42,865 bases of DNA from Sphingomonas echinoides ATCC 14820 (GTDB lineage: Bacteria > Pseudomonadota > Alphaproteobacteria > Sphingomonadales > Sphingomonadaceae): assembly GCF_000241465.1 (NCBI RefSeq), contig NZ_JH584235.1, forward strand, positions 3,890,156 to 3,933,020. The letters are read 5' to 3'. Position numbers and translations under genes: made by a program. The notes under the pieces were generated by a model, which ran no database searches, was not told the origin of the DNA, and saw only the letters and a list, made by a program, of their open reading frames with translations. This document shows positions 7,962 through 16,386 of the stretch, in pieces (the stretch's first letter is position 1; each line of letters opens with the position of its first letter).

Positions 7962-9500
7962 TTACTTCTTCAGCTTGACCGCGATGAACAAAGCGGGCTG
8001 ACGACCACGCACGAGATACAGCGCGACCTGCGTGCGGCCAGCGGCCTTAGCCTGGGCGACCACTGCACCGAGCGCCGCTGGCGTGGTGACCGGAACGCCA
8101 TTGGCCGAAACGATCACGTCGCCGCGCTTCAGGCCCTTCGACCCGGCATCGCTCGACGGATCGACGGTGGCGACAACCACGCCCTGGACCGACGAATCGA
8201 CGTTGAAGGTGCGCGCGATTTGCGGGGTCAGCGTCTGCACCGTTACGCCCAGCGCATTGGCGGCCGCCTGGCCGACCGTGGTGTTGTCGCTGTCATCCCC
8301 ATCATCGCCTTCCTCGCCCGCTGCCTTGGCGGCAAGCTGATCCTCGGGCGGGCGCGTCCCGATCGTGGCGATGATCGTTTGCGGTTTGCCTTGGCGGATG
8401 ATGTCGAGCGGCACCCGGCTGCCCGGCGTCACATTGGCGACGAGATAGCTGAGCGACTGATCGGGCGTGACATCCTTGCCGCCGACGCGCAGCACGACGT
8501 CACCAACCTTCAGCCCGGCCTTTTCGGCAGGCTGGCCCGGCTCGATGCTGCGGAGCAGTTCGCCGTGATTCTTGACCAGGCCGAAGGACGAGGCAAGATC
8601 GTCGTCGATTGGCTGCGGCCCAACGCCGAGATAGCCGCGCGCGATCTTAGTGCCCTTCATCAGCTTTTCGATAACGGGCTTGGCGTCGGTCGCCGGAATG
8701 GCAAAGCCGATGCCGATATTGCCGCCGCCGGTGCTGCCCAGGATCTGCGAATTGATACCGATGACGTTGCCGTTCAGGTCGAACATCGGGCCGCCGGAAT
8801 TGCCCTGGTTGATCGCCGCGTCGGTCTGGATGAAGCGATCATAAGCACCGCCGCCGGTGACGCGGTGCAGTGACGAGACGATGCCCGCCGTCACCGTGCC
8901 GCCCAGGCCGAACGGATTGCCGATCGCGACGACCCAGTCGCCAACGCGCGCGGCATCCGAATCGCCGAACTTCACGAAGGGCAGGTTCTTCGCATCGATC
9001 TTGAGCAGCGCCAGATCCGAAGTCGGATCGCGCCCGATCAGCTTGGCGACATATTCCTTGCGATCGACCAGGGTTACGGTGATCGAATCTACCGTTGCCC
9101 CTTTGGCACCGGGAGCCACGACGTGGTTGTTGGTCACGACATAGCCGTCTGGCGAAATGATGAAGCCCGACCCGAGCGAGGTTGCTTCCCGCGTGATCGC
9201 GGGGCCGCCATTGCCGCCCTGGCCCTGCTGGCCGAACAGCCCCTCAAACGGGGTGCCGGCAAACGGGTTGGCGGGCTGCTGCTGCGTGATGTGCTGGCTG
9301 GTCGAGATATTCACCACGGCCGGCTGCAGCTTCGCCACCAGATCGGCAAAGCTCATCGGCGCGCCCGGCTTGGGGGCGGTGGCGGCCATCACGGCGGGCT
9401 CGTTCTGCGCGGTCTGCGCACCCCCGGCGGACGGCAAGGCAATGGCGGTCGCGGTGCCGCTCAGCAACAGGGCGGCGGTAATGGCGTAGGCGTAGCGCAC
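7962..9500 (-). CDS. Do-family periplasmic serine protease (DegP/MucD/HtrA type)
   Basis: 512 residues from the GTG at 9500. This start is chosen because GAGAGGAA precedes it and a signal peptide follows directly (VRYAYAITAALLLSG). An ATG at 9536 would add 12 residues with no ribosome site. The catalytic triad is H126 (TNNHVV), D162 (SDLALL) and S235 (GNSGGP). Two PDZ domains follow, roughly residues 275-375 and 420-510, as in DegP/MucD proteins that degrade or refold misfolded envelope proteins. A Gln/Gly-rich loop (about 72-105) sits before the protease core. The hflK-hflC pair lies directly upstream on the same strand, making an envelope quality-control cluster. Confidence 0.95.
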   Translation of the reverse strand: MRYAYAITAALLLSGTATAIALPSAGGAQTAQNEPAVMAATAPKPGAPMSFADLVAKLQPAVVNISTSQHITQQQPANPFAGTPFEGLFGQQGQGGNGGPAITREATSLGSGFIISPDGYVVTNNHVVAPGAKGATVDSITVTLVDRKEYVAKLIGRDPTSDLALLKIDAKNLPFVKFGDSDAARVGDWVVAIGNPFGLGGTVTAGIVSSLHRVTGGGAYDRFIQTDAAINQGNSGGPMFDLNGNVIGINSQILGSTGGGNIGIGFAIPATDAKPVIEKLMKGTKIARGYLGVGPQPIDDDLASSFGLVKNHGELLRSIEPGQPAEKAGLKVGDVVLRVGGKDVTPDQSLSYLVANVTPGSRVPLDIIRQGKPQTIIATIGTRPPEDQLAAKAAGEEGDDGDDSDNTTVGQAAANALGVTVQTLTPQIARTFNVDSSVQGVVVATVDPSSDAGSKGLKRGDVIVSANGVPVTTPAALGAVVAQAKAAGRTQVALYLVRGRQPALFIAVKLKK

Positions 9501-9530
9501 TTTGGTCGTTTCCTCTCGTCTACCAATTGG

Positions 9531-9563
9531 CAGCATCGCTTTTGTAGATACTAAGCGATGCTG
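9531..9563. promoter_or_regulatory. Inverted repeat in the protease gene leader/promoter
   Basis: CAGCATCGCTT (9531-9541) and AAGCGATGCTG (9553-9563) form a perfect 11-bp inverted repeat with an 11-base spacer, between the hflC stop and the protease start. On the reverse strand the spacer contains TAGTAT, 17 bases after TTCAAT, a plausible -10/-35 pair. The repeat would then straddle the -10 element like an operator. It lacks a T-run, so it is a poor terminator candidate for hflC. Confidence 0.5.
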
Positions 9564-9611
9564 AACGGCGATTGAATATGAACGGCTGATGGAGGGTTAT
9601 GGAACCATGGA

Positions 9612-10475
9612 TCAGCGTCGTCCCTGGAATTCCTTCAAATAGGCATTGTCGGGCGACAGGACCAGTGAGGTCTGGCCCTTGGCATCCTGCGCGAACGTGT
9701 ACCGATAGGACTGCATCGCCCGATAGAAATCGTAGAAATCGGGGTCCTTGTTGAAGGCGTCGGCATAGATTTGCGCGGCCTTGGCATCGGCCTGCGCCTG
9801 GATGATCTGCGCGGTCTGCTGCCCCTGTGCCTTGATCGTCAGCGCCTGTTGCTGGCGCGCGGTGCGCATGCGGTTGAGCGCGCTGTCGAACGGCGTGCCG
9901 CTCGGCAAATCGGCATGCTTGATCCGGACATCGACGATCTGCACGCCATATTGCGAGGCGAGTTTTTGCAGGCCGGCGCGGATGTTGCCCATCACCTGGG
10001 TGCGCTCGGGGCTGAGCAAGGCGGCGAACGGGCGCTTGCCGAGCTCGTTGCGCAGCGAGGAGCTGAACAGCGGCTTCAACTGATCCTGTACGCGCTGTTC
10101 GGTCACCGAAGTGCTGCCGGTCGAGATCACCGCCTTCAACGGATCGACGATGCGGAAGCGGGCATAGGCGTCCACCTCCAGCCGGGTCTGGTCGGTCGAG
10201 AGCACGGGCTGGTTGTCGAGTTCGACATCGAGCACGCGCTTATCGACCCACACCAGCCGATCGATGAAGGGCACGCGCGCGGTCAGGCCCGCGCCGGTCT
10301 GGCCGAACACCTCATTGGGGCGATATTCGTTGATCGTGCGCACGGGCTGCTGAAAGCGCAGCACGACCGCCTGGCGCGTCTCGGGCACGATCGCGAAGGT
10401 GCTGGCGGCGAGGATCAGCAACACCAAGGCGAACACGCCAAGGGCGATGGGATTGCGGAGCAGGGCGCGGTTCAC
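9612..10475 (-). CDS. hflC: Membrane protease modulator HflC (SPFH/band 7)
   Basis: 287 residues. There is one N-terminal membrane segment (about residues 11-30) and then an SPFH/band-7 domain with AVVLRFQQPVRT, VDKRVLDVELDNQPVLSTD and DARFRI-like AYARFRIVDPL. A long helical stretch (about 180-240, ending DAKAAQIYADAFNKDPDFYDFYR) matches the HflC consensus. HflC pairs with HflK as an oligomeric cage around FtsH in the inner membrane and limits its proteolysis. The start codon overlaps the hflK stop by 4 bases, so production of the two is coupled. Confidence 0.95.
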   Translation of the reverse strand: MNRALLRNPIALGVFALVLLILAASTFAIVPETRQAVVLRFQQPVRTINEYRPNEVFGQTGAGLTARVPFIDRLVWVDKRVLDVELDNQPVLSTDQTRLEVDAYARFRIVDPLKAVISTGSTSVTEQRVQDQLKPLFSSSLRNELGKRPFAALLSPERTQVMGNIRAGLQKLASQYGVQIVDVRIKHADLPSGTPFDSALNRMRTARQQQALTIKAQGQQTAQIIQAQADAKAAQIYADAFNKDPDFYDFYRAMQSYRYTFAQDAKGQTSLVLSPDNAYLKEFQGRR

Positions 10476-11623
10476 TGGGCGACTCCCGGAGTCTGAGGAG
10501 CGGCTACGGTGGGGGACGGTGCCGACGGCACGCGGCGCATGCCGGGCAGCGGCAAATAAGGGACAACGCCCGGCGACTCGATGATCGTCTTGTCCGACTT
10601 GGACAGGACTTGCTCCATCGTGTCGTAATACATGCGGCGGCGCGTGACTTCGGGCGCGAGCTTATACTGCGCGTAGATCACGTCGAAGGCAGCGGCTTCG
10701 CCCTGCGCCTTGGCCAGCACCTGCTGTGCATAACCGCGTGCGCGGCTGATGTCGCTTTGCGCCTGTTGCTGCGCGGCGGAGACTTCCTTGAAGGCGTCGG
10801 CGACCTGGGCGGGGGCTTGCGCACCCTTGATGGCGACGCCCTGGATGCGGATGCCCGCATTATAGCGATCGAGGATTTCCTGCATTGCCTGCTGGACCTT
10901 CACCTCCATTGCGGTGCGTCCGGCACCGATCGCTTCGTCGAGCGTGGCGGTGGCGACGACTGCGCGCATCGCGCTTTGCGCGGTGGCGCGCAGCGTCTCG
11001 CGCGGGCGCGCGATCTGGAAGGCGAAGTCCTGCGGGTTGGCGATCTGCCAGCGCACCGAATAGTCGAGATCGACGATGTTCTGGTCGCTGGTCAGCATCA
11101 GCTTGTCAGTGTCTTTTCCGGCGGTGACGGCGCTGCTGTCATCGGGAAAGGTGTCGGTATTGATCGCGGCGACATCGACCTTGGCGACCTCGACAAAGGG
11201 CGCAGGCAAGGTGAAGCGGATGCCGGGCTCGAGCGTCTCCGAATAACGGCCGAGCACGGTGACGACGCCGCGCTCCTGCGGGCCGATCGAATGGAAACTG
11301 GTGAGGGCGATCCACGCGACCAGCAGGATGCCGACCGCGATCACCCACAATTGGCCTGCGCTAGGCGCGCCGGGAATCCGAGGGCGTCCACCGCCACCAC
11401 CAGAGCCGCCTCCGCCGCCGCGCGCGCGCTTGAGGAATTCATCGAGCGCGCTGGGCCCCGGCGTAGTGCCACGCGGCTTGCCGCCGGGCGGCTGTGCCCA
11501 TGGGTTGCGCGGGCCGCCACTGTCGCCCCCGCCATTGTCGGACCCGGAGCCGCTGCCCCACGGTCCCTTATTGTCGGCGGCGAGGATGGAGAGGCGCTGA
11601 AACCAGCCCGATAAGATCGTCAT
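10472..11623 (-). CDS. hflK: Membrane protease modulator HflK (SPFH/band 7)
   Basis: 383 residues from the ATG at 11623, which has AAAGG 6 bases upstream; a longer in-frame start at 11671 lacks a ribosome site. Residues 18-90 are a Gly/Pro-rich cytoplasmic segment (GPWGSGSGSDN, then GGGGSGGGGG) typical of HflK. A membrane helix follows at about 91-110, then the SPFH domain with GPQERGVVTVLGRY and YNAGIRIQGVAIKGAQAP. The C-terminal part has the long helix rich in Ala/Gln (QVLAKAQGEAAAFDVIYAQYK). It acts with HflC on FtsH. It is divergent from the mrp/apbC gene across 70 bp. Confidence 0.95.
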   Translation of the reverse strand: MTILSGWFQRLSILAADNKGPWGSGSGSDNGGGDSGGPRNPWAQPPGGKPRGTTPGPSALDEFLKRARGGGGGSGGGGGRPRIPGAPSAGQLWVIAVGILLVAWIALTSFHSIGPQERGVVTVLGRYSETLEPGIRFTLPAPFVEVAKVDVAAINTDTFPDDSSAVTAGKDTDKLMLTSDQNIVDLDYSVRWQIANPQDFAFQIARPRETLRATAQSAMRAVVATATLDEAIGAGRTAMEVKVQQAMQEILDRYNAGIRIQGVAIKGAQAPAQVADAFKEVSAAQQQAQSDISRARGYAQQVLAKAQGEAAAFDVIYAQYKLAPEVTRRRMYYDTMEQVLSKSDKTIIESPGVVPYLPLPGMRRVPSAPSPTVAAPQTPGVAQ

Positions 11624-11693
11624 GAAACCTTTATAGGGGTGCGTTCTTGCGAAAAACAGTGGCAAGCGCATCCGCGTCGCCTATCTGCGCACG

Positions 11694-12656
11694 ATGACCG
11701 ATAGTAGTTTGCTAGATGCCGCCCTTCTCCGCGTTGCCCAGGGGCGCGCCACCGCCAGGATCGAGGAGGGACGCGCCAGCATCATCGTCGATGTCAGTGG
11801 CCTGGACGAGCCTGCGCGCGACGCGCTGGAGGCCGATGTCCGCGCCGCGGCTACCGATGTTCCCGGCATTACCAGCGTGCGCGTTGCGCTGACCAGCCAG
11901 CGTTCGCGCCGAATCGTGCTCGCGGTGGCAAGCGGCAAGGGCGGGGTGGGCAAATCCACCGTCTCGGCCAATCTCGCGATCGCGCTGGCGCGCTCCGGAC
12001 GGCGCGTCGGGCTGGTCGATGCCGATATCTACGGCCCGTCGCAGCCGCGCCTGATGGGCGTTGCCGACGCCAAGCCAACCGCGCGCGACAAGGTGTTGCA
12101 GCCGGTGCCGACGCCTTATGGTGTGCCGATGCTGTCGATGGGGATGCTCGTCGCTGCCGATCAGGCGATCGCGTGGCGCGGGCCGATGGCGGCGGGCGCG
12201 CTGACGCAGATGATGGACGCCAATTGGGGGCCGGCCGACACGCTCGTGCTCGATTTGCCGCCGGGCACGGGCGACGTGCAATTGACGATGATCCAGAAAT
12301 ATCGCCCGAGCGGCGCGGTGATCGTCTCGACCCCGCAGGATCTGGCGCTGATCGATGCGCGCCGCGCGATCGACCTGTTCGTCAAGGCGGGCGTGCCGAT
12401 CATCGGGCTGATCGAGAATATGGCGGGCTATGTCTGCCCGTCATGTGGCGAGGTATCGGATCCGTTTGGGACAGGCGGGGCGGAGGCCGCTGCGGCGGAA
12501 CTGGGCCTGCCGTTTCTGGGGCGCATCCCGCTCGATATCCGCGTGCGCGTCGCCTCGGATGCGGGGCAGCCCCCGGCGGCCGGGAACGGTCCCGAAGGCG
12601 TTGCGTTCATGGGCGTGGCCGACAAGGTTGGCGATTGGATCAAAGGACAAGGCTGA
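11694..12656 (+). CDS. apbC: Mrp/ApbC iron-sulfur cluster carrier ATPase
   Basis: 320 residues. A DUF59-like N-terminal domain (about 1-68) precedes a deviant Walker A, GKGGVGKS, at residues 81-88. DADIYGPSQPRL follows near 110 and LDLPPGTGD near 187. The CPSC pair (C248, C251) would bind a bridging cluster between two subunits. Mrp/NBP35 proteins hold and transfer 4Fe-4S clusters to target enzymes in the cytoplasm. The stop codon shares a base with the next start (TGATG), so it is co-translated with the CoA-binding protein. Confidence 0.95.
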   Translation: MTDSSLLDAALLRVAQGRATARIEEGRASIIVDVSGLDEPARDALEADVRAAATDVPGITSVRVALTSQRSRRIVLAVASGKGGVGKSTVSANLAIALARSGRRVGLVDADIYGPSQPRLMGVADAKPTARDKVLQPVPTPYGVPMLSMGMLVAADQAIAWRGPMAAGALTQMMDANWGPADTLVLDLPPGTGDVQLTMIQKYRPSGAVIVSTPQDLALIDARRAIDLFVKAGVPIIGLIENMAGYVCPSCGEVSDPFGTGGAEAAAAELGLPFLGRIPLDIRVRVASDAGQPPAAGNGPEGVAFMGVADKVGDWIKGQG

Positions 12657-13084
12657 TGCCGCTCACCCAAGATGCCGAGCTACGCACCTTGCTGGAGGAA
12701 ACGCGCGTGATCGCGCTGGTGGGCGCATCGGATCGCCCCGATCGCCCGTCCTACCGGGTGATGCGGACGTTGCAGGAGCATGGCTATCGCGTGATCCCGG
12801 TCAATCCGCAGATCACCGGCGAGCATCTTCACGGCGAATTCGTGTTTCGCGACCTCTCGCAAATTGGCGATCCGATCGATCTGGTCGATATCTTCCGCAA
12901 TTCTGCGGCAGCGGGCGAGGCGGTGGATGACGCCATTGCAGCGGGTGCGAAAGCGGTCTGGATGCAGTTGGGCGTGGTCAACAACGTCGCCGCCGCCCGG
13001 GCAGAGGCGGCGGGATTGAAGGTCGTCATGGACCGTTGCCCCGCAATCGAACTCGCGCGTCTCGGGATCGCGCCGATCGCCTGA
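12656..13084 (+). CDS. CoA-binding domain protein (YccU family)
   Basis: 142 residues, starting in a TGATG overlap with apbC. It is a single Rossmann-like CoA_binding domain: VIALVGASDRPDRPSYRVM near residue 16, HGYRVIPVNPQ near 42, DLVDIFRN near 79, KAVWMQLGVVN near 100 and VMDRCPAIE near 124. Proteins of this family bind CoA or acyl-CoA in structures, but their cellular role is not settled. Coupling to an iron-sulfur carrier is the only functional hint. A longer open frame starts within apbC, but the family begins at this ATG. Confidence 0.88.
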   Translation: MPLTQDAELRTLLEETRVIALVGASDRPDRPSYRVMRTLQEHGYRVIPVNPQITGEHLHGEFVFRDLSQIGDPIDLVDIFRNSAAAGEAVDDAIAAGAKAVWMQLGVVNNVAAARAEAAGLKVVMDRCPAIELARLGIAPIA

Positions 13085-13096
13085 AATTCGCCACGA

Positions 13097-13648
13097 TTGC
13101 AGCGCAGCTTCGCTCCAATGCTGTTGCTGCTCCTTGCCGCGCAAAGCGCCAGCCCTGCGGCAAGCCCCGCAGCCGCACCGACATCCTTTTCCATTCTGCA
13201 ACCGGTGCCGGACGAGCCGTGCGTGCGGCGTGGCGCGAAAGACAGCAATCCCGAGGATATTGTGGTGTGCGGCCAGCCGCTGCCGTCGCAGGCTTTGCCC
13301 TATCCCAACGAAGTGGTGCTCGACGAGCCGCGCCCGTCCAACCCCGACCTGCGGGCGACCCGCGCCCTCGATCTGTCGACGCCATCCTGTGCGACGGTGC
13401 AGAGCGGCTGCAATGTAGGGGTTAACATCTTTGGCGGAGCCACGCAGTTGGTGCGCCTTGTGCAGAAGGCGATCGCGCCCGACAGTTGCTGCGAGCGGCC
13501 GGGCGAGGCTTCCGACCTTGGCATGCTGCTGGGCGACGCCGCACACGGGGTCGGGCGGGCGTTCCGCAAGAAGCCTGACAAATCGCGCCGCGTTTCGATC
13601 CCGCTGGAAGACCCGCCGCTGGATACTTCAAGCCGAATAACGCCCTAA
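13097..13648 (+). CDS. Small exported protein of unknown function
   Basis: 183 residues from a TTG at 13097, or 176 from the ATG at 13118; neither has a clear ribosome site. The TTG version supplies an arginine before the hydrophobic run MLLLLLAAQSA and so a more normal signal peptide. The mature part is proline-rich with seven cysteines, including DEPCVRRG, IVVCGQP, PSCATVQSGC and DSCC, suggesting disulphides in the periplasm. I do not recognise a named domain. It lies 12 bases after the CoA-binding gene and converges on homoserine dehydrogenase with 16 bp between stops. Confidence 0.7.
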   Translation: MQRSFAPMLLLLLAAQSASPAASPAAAPTSFSILQPVPDEPCVRRGAKDSNPEDIVVCGQPLPSQALPYPNEVVLDEPRPSNPDLRATRALDLSTPSCATVQSGCNVGVNIFGGATQLVRLVQKAIAPDSCCERPGEASDLGMLLGDAAHGVGRAFRKKPDKSRRVSIPLEDPPLDTSSRITP

Positions 13649-13664
13649 ACGCACGCCACGGCGG

Positions 13665-14951
13665 TTACGCGAGGATGTGCATCCATAGCGGCTGGCCGAC
13701 CAGGCTTTGCGAGCCGCGCAACCGTTCCAACGCTTGCGCGACGCTGCGCTCGGGGCCTTCATGGGTGACGATCGCCACCAACACCGATCCGTCGGCATGG
13801 ACGCCGCGCTGCATCAGGCTTTCGATCGAAACCCCGGCGTCGCGCATTGCGGCCGCGATTTCAGCCAGCACACCCACGCGGTCGGCGACGGTGAAACGCA
13901 CATAGGCGCGGCCCAACCGGTCACCCGCATCGGCAGGCCCCTGCGCGAGCAAGGCGTCGGCGGGCATGGCGAAGGCCGGGCCGAATTCGCCGCGTGCGAT
14001 GTCGATCAGATCGGCGACGACGGCGGAGGCGGTCGGCCCGTCGCCGGCACCCGCCCCCTGGAACAGCAAGCGCCCGACGAAATTGCCTTCCGCCACCACC
14101 GCATTGGTCGCGCCGGTGACGTGCGCGAGCGGATGGCTGACGGGGACCAGATGCGGGTGGACGCGCTGGAATAGCCCGTTCGGGCCGGATTCGGCGAGGC
14201 CGATCAAGCGCACGCGATACCCGAGCGACGCCGCCTCGGCGATGTCGGCGGCGAGCACGTCGCGAATGCCGCTGGCGGCAACATCAGCGAAAGCGGGCTG
14301 CGTGCCGAAGGCGAGGCTCGCCAGTAGCGAAACCTTGTGCGCGGCATCGACGCCATCGATATCGAAGCTCGGGTCGGATTCGGCAAAACCCAAAGCCTGC
14401 GCCTCGGCCAGCACATCGGCGAAATCGCGACCCTCGGCTTCCATCTTGGACAGGATGAAATTGCAGGTGCCGTTGAGGATACCGTAAACGCGCTCGATCT
14501 CATTAGCGGCGGCACCCTCGCGCAGCCCCTTGATGACGGGCACGCCGCCGGCCACCGCTGCTTCGAACTTCAACGCGACATTGGCCGCTTCGGCGGCGCG
14601 CGCCAGCTCCAGCCCGTGATGCGCCAGCATCGCCTTATTGGCGGTGACGAAGCTCTTACCCGCACCGAGCGTGGCGCGCGCGAGCGTGAGGGCAGGGCCA
14701 TCCGACCCGCCGACCAGCTCGACCACGACATCCACGTCCGCATGGGCGAGCGCTGTCGTGTCGTCGACCCAGGCGAAGCGACCGATATCGACCCCACGAT
14801 CCTTGCTCCGATCGCGCGCGGAGACTGCGACGATCTCGATCGGTCGCCCCGCGCGCCGTGCGATCAGCGCGCCATTGGTGTCGAGCAAGCGGATCACGCC
14901 TGCGCCAACCGTGCCGAGACCGGCAAGCGCGATGCGGAGGGGTTTGGTCAT
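13665..14951 (-). CDS. hom: Homoserine dehydrogenase
   Basis: 428 residues from the ATG at 14951, preceded by AGGAAG. It reduces aspartate semialdehyde to homoserine in the threonine/methionine branch. The Rossmann nucleotide site GLGTVG is at residues 11-16. Substrate-domain motifs include VTANKAMLA, AAVAGGVPVIKGLREG and ILNGTCNFIL, then ESDPSFDIDGVDAAHK. The C-terminal 75 residues form an ACT domain (AYVRFTVADRVGVLAEIA), the usual threonine-feedback site. The open frame reaches back to 15131, but the family starts at MTKPLRIALAGLG. No other threonine-pathway gene is adjacent. Confidence 0.96.
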   Translation of the reverse strand: MTKPLRIALAGLGTVGAGVIRLLDTNGALIARRAGRPIEIVAVSARDRSKDRGVDIGRFAWVDDTTALAHADVDVVVELVGGSDGPALTLARATLGAGKSFVTANKAMLAHHGLELARAAEAANVALKFEAAVAGGVPVIKGLREGAAANEIERVYGILNGTCNFILSKMEAEGRDFADVLAEAQALGFAESDPSFDIDGVDAAHKVSLLASLAFGTQPAFADVAASGIRDVLAADIAEAASLGYRVRLIGLAESGPNGLFQRVHPHLVPVSHPLAHVTGATNAVVAEGNFVGRLLFQGAGAGDGPTASAVVADLIDIARGEFGPAFAMPADALLAQGPADAGDRLGRAYVRFTVADRVGVLAEIAAAMRDAGVSIESLMQRGVHADGSVLVAIVTHEGPERSVAQALERLRGSQSLVGQPLWMHILA

Positions 14952-15021
14952 GGGTTCGACTTCCTGCCTTGTAGTGCGGCGCGGCTCATGCGGCACGATC
15001 GACCCTGAAACAAGATCGCAG

Positions 15022-15342
15022 TTATTTGGGAGCGGTGAACACGACGACAGTGCACCCCTTGCTACAATCCGGAATGGTGTAAGCGGCGTGAACAATCGCC
15101 GCCACACTCCAACTGATGATCGTAAAGCCAAACAGCCTTACCGCTGTATCAAAGTGTCGGCGCTGGAACGTGATCCACTGCGTGAAGCCACTGACGATGG
15201 TGATGGCAAACAAGATCGACACCAGCAACGGTAAAGCGAGGAAGCGCGCAGGGTGCGTGAGGGCAGACAGCGCCGTCAACCCAGCGAGCGCCGTTCCGAG
15301 TCCGCCGACCGCCAGTTGTAGATATCGTCCGACCCGGATCAC
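15022..15342 (-). CDS. Small inner-membrane protein, unknown function
   Basis: 106 residues with a GTG start one base after the oxygenase stop, so translation is probably coupled. Three hydrophobic segments are visible: about residues 9-28, 35-53 and 68-88. A short tail with two cysteines (IPDCSKGC) follows, on one side of the membrane. No family is recognised. The gene ends 70 bp upstream of the homoserine dehydrogenase start. Confidence 0.65.
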   Translation of the reverse strand: MIRVGRYLQLAVGGLGTALAGLTALSALTHPARFLALPLLVSILFAITIVSGFTQWITFQRRHFDTAVRLFGFTIISWSVAAIVHAAYTIPDCSKGCTVVVFTAPK

Positions 15343-15343
15343 T

Positions 15344-16309
15344 TCACGCCTTCACCAACCCGATTTCGACCAGCCGCTCGTGGAGATAATCGTGCGCTGT
15401 GATCGGGGTGGGATAGCGGTTCGGGTTTTCCGCGCTGATCGTCGAGGGCAAAGTCTCGATCAGGAAATCGGGCGCCGGGTGCAGGAAGAACGGCATCGAA
15501 TAGCGCGAGTGGCCGCGCCGCTCGGGCGCGGGATTGACGACGCGGTGCGTGGTCGAGGGCAAAACGTGGTTGGTCAGGCGCTGCAGCATGTCGCCGACAT
15601 TGACGACCATTGCGCCTTCGGGCGGCCGGATCGCCAGCCACTCACCATTCTTGTCGAGCAACTCGAGCCCGGCTTCCTCGGCCCCGAGCAGCAGGGTGAT
15701 GAGGTTGATGTCCTCATGCGCACCAGCGCGAACCTCTGGCGCGTCGGCGGCGACGGGGGGATAATGCAGCAGCCGCAGCACCGAATTGCCGTCCTTTACG
15801 GCAGGATCGAACCAGTCGGGGGCGAGTCCCAGATGGCGCGCAATGGCGGAGAGCAAGCGATCGCCCGCAGTGTCGAAGGCCGCGAAAAGCTCGATGAAGG
15901 TTTCGCGGAATCCCTCGGGCTGGTCGGGCCAGATGTTGGGGGACATTTGCGCCTCGAACCGGTGGCCGTTGGCCAGTTCGCGCCCGATATGCCAAAATTC
16001 CTTTAGATCGACATGGCTCGCGCCCTTGGCGATCTCGGTCTTGAACGGCGTATAGCCGCGCGCCCCGCCGCCGCCTGCGACGAAATAAGCGCGTTTCATG
16101 TCCTCCGGCAGCGCGAAGAACGCTTCGGTCATCGCCCAGGCGCGCGCGATCAGATCGGCCGGCACGCCGTGATCGGCGACGACGGCAAAGCCGAACCGCT
16201 CGAACGACCCGCCGAGCGCAGCGGCAAAGGCGACCGGATCGGCGGACTGGTCGTTGAGCGAGAGCGCAGGCACTTGCGCGGTTGCGGGAGCAGTCGGCGT
16301 GTCGAGCAT
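15344..16309 (-). CDS. 2-oxoglutarate/Fe(II)-dependent oxygenase (isopenicillin N synthase-like)
   Basis: 321 residues from the ATG at 16309; a longer start at 16366 would add 19 residues ahead of the conserved fold. The iron ligands read as H198-x-D200 (AHEDINLITLL) and H255 (STTHRVVNP). The 2-oxoglutarate-binding R-x-S is R269/S271 (SRYSMPFF). The N-terminal DIOX_N region includes GFAVVADHGVP. LKEFWHIGREL and WPDQPEGFRE are typical of the bacterial isopenicillin-N-synthase-like group, most with unknown substrates. No antibiotic-synthesis gene is near, so a true penicillin role is unlikely. It is coupled to the downstream membrane protein. Confidence 0.9.
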   Translation of the reverse strand: MLDTPTAPATAQVPALSLNDQSADPVAFAAALGGSFERFGFAVVADHGVPADLIARAWAMTEAFFALPEDMKRAYFVAGGGGARGYTPFKTEIAKGASHVDLKEFWHIGRELANGHRFEAQMSPNIWPDQPEGFRETFIELFAAFDTAGDRLLSAIARHLGLAPDWFDPAVKDGNSVLRLLHYPPVAADAPEVRAGAHEDINLITLLLGAEEAGLELLDKNGEWLAIRPPEGAMVVNVGDMLQRLTNHVLPSTTHRVVNPAPERRGHSRYSMPFFLHPAPDFLIETLPSTISAENPNRYPTPITAHDYLHERLVEIGLVKA

Positions 16310-16386
16310 GATCGGGAGTCCGTCAGGGTAAAGCCACCGGATAAACCGGATTTGCCCAGACGTCATCAGCAGACCGCTACACTCGC

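Noticed and set aside
6399..8873. 824-residue forward frame through the HerA-like and protease genes
   Set aside because: It crosses two genes and the terminator between them and is an antisense shadow of motif-bearing proteins on the reverse strand.
15344..16309. Antibiotic (beta-lactam) biosynthesis cluster from the isopenicillin N synthase-like gene
   Set aside because: There is no peptide synthetase or other pathway gene. This oxygenase group is widespread in bacteria that do not make beta-lactams.
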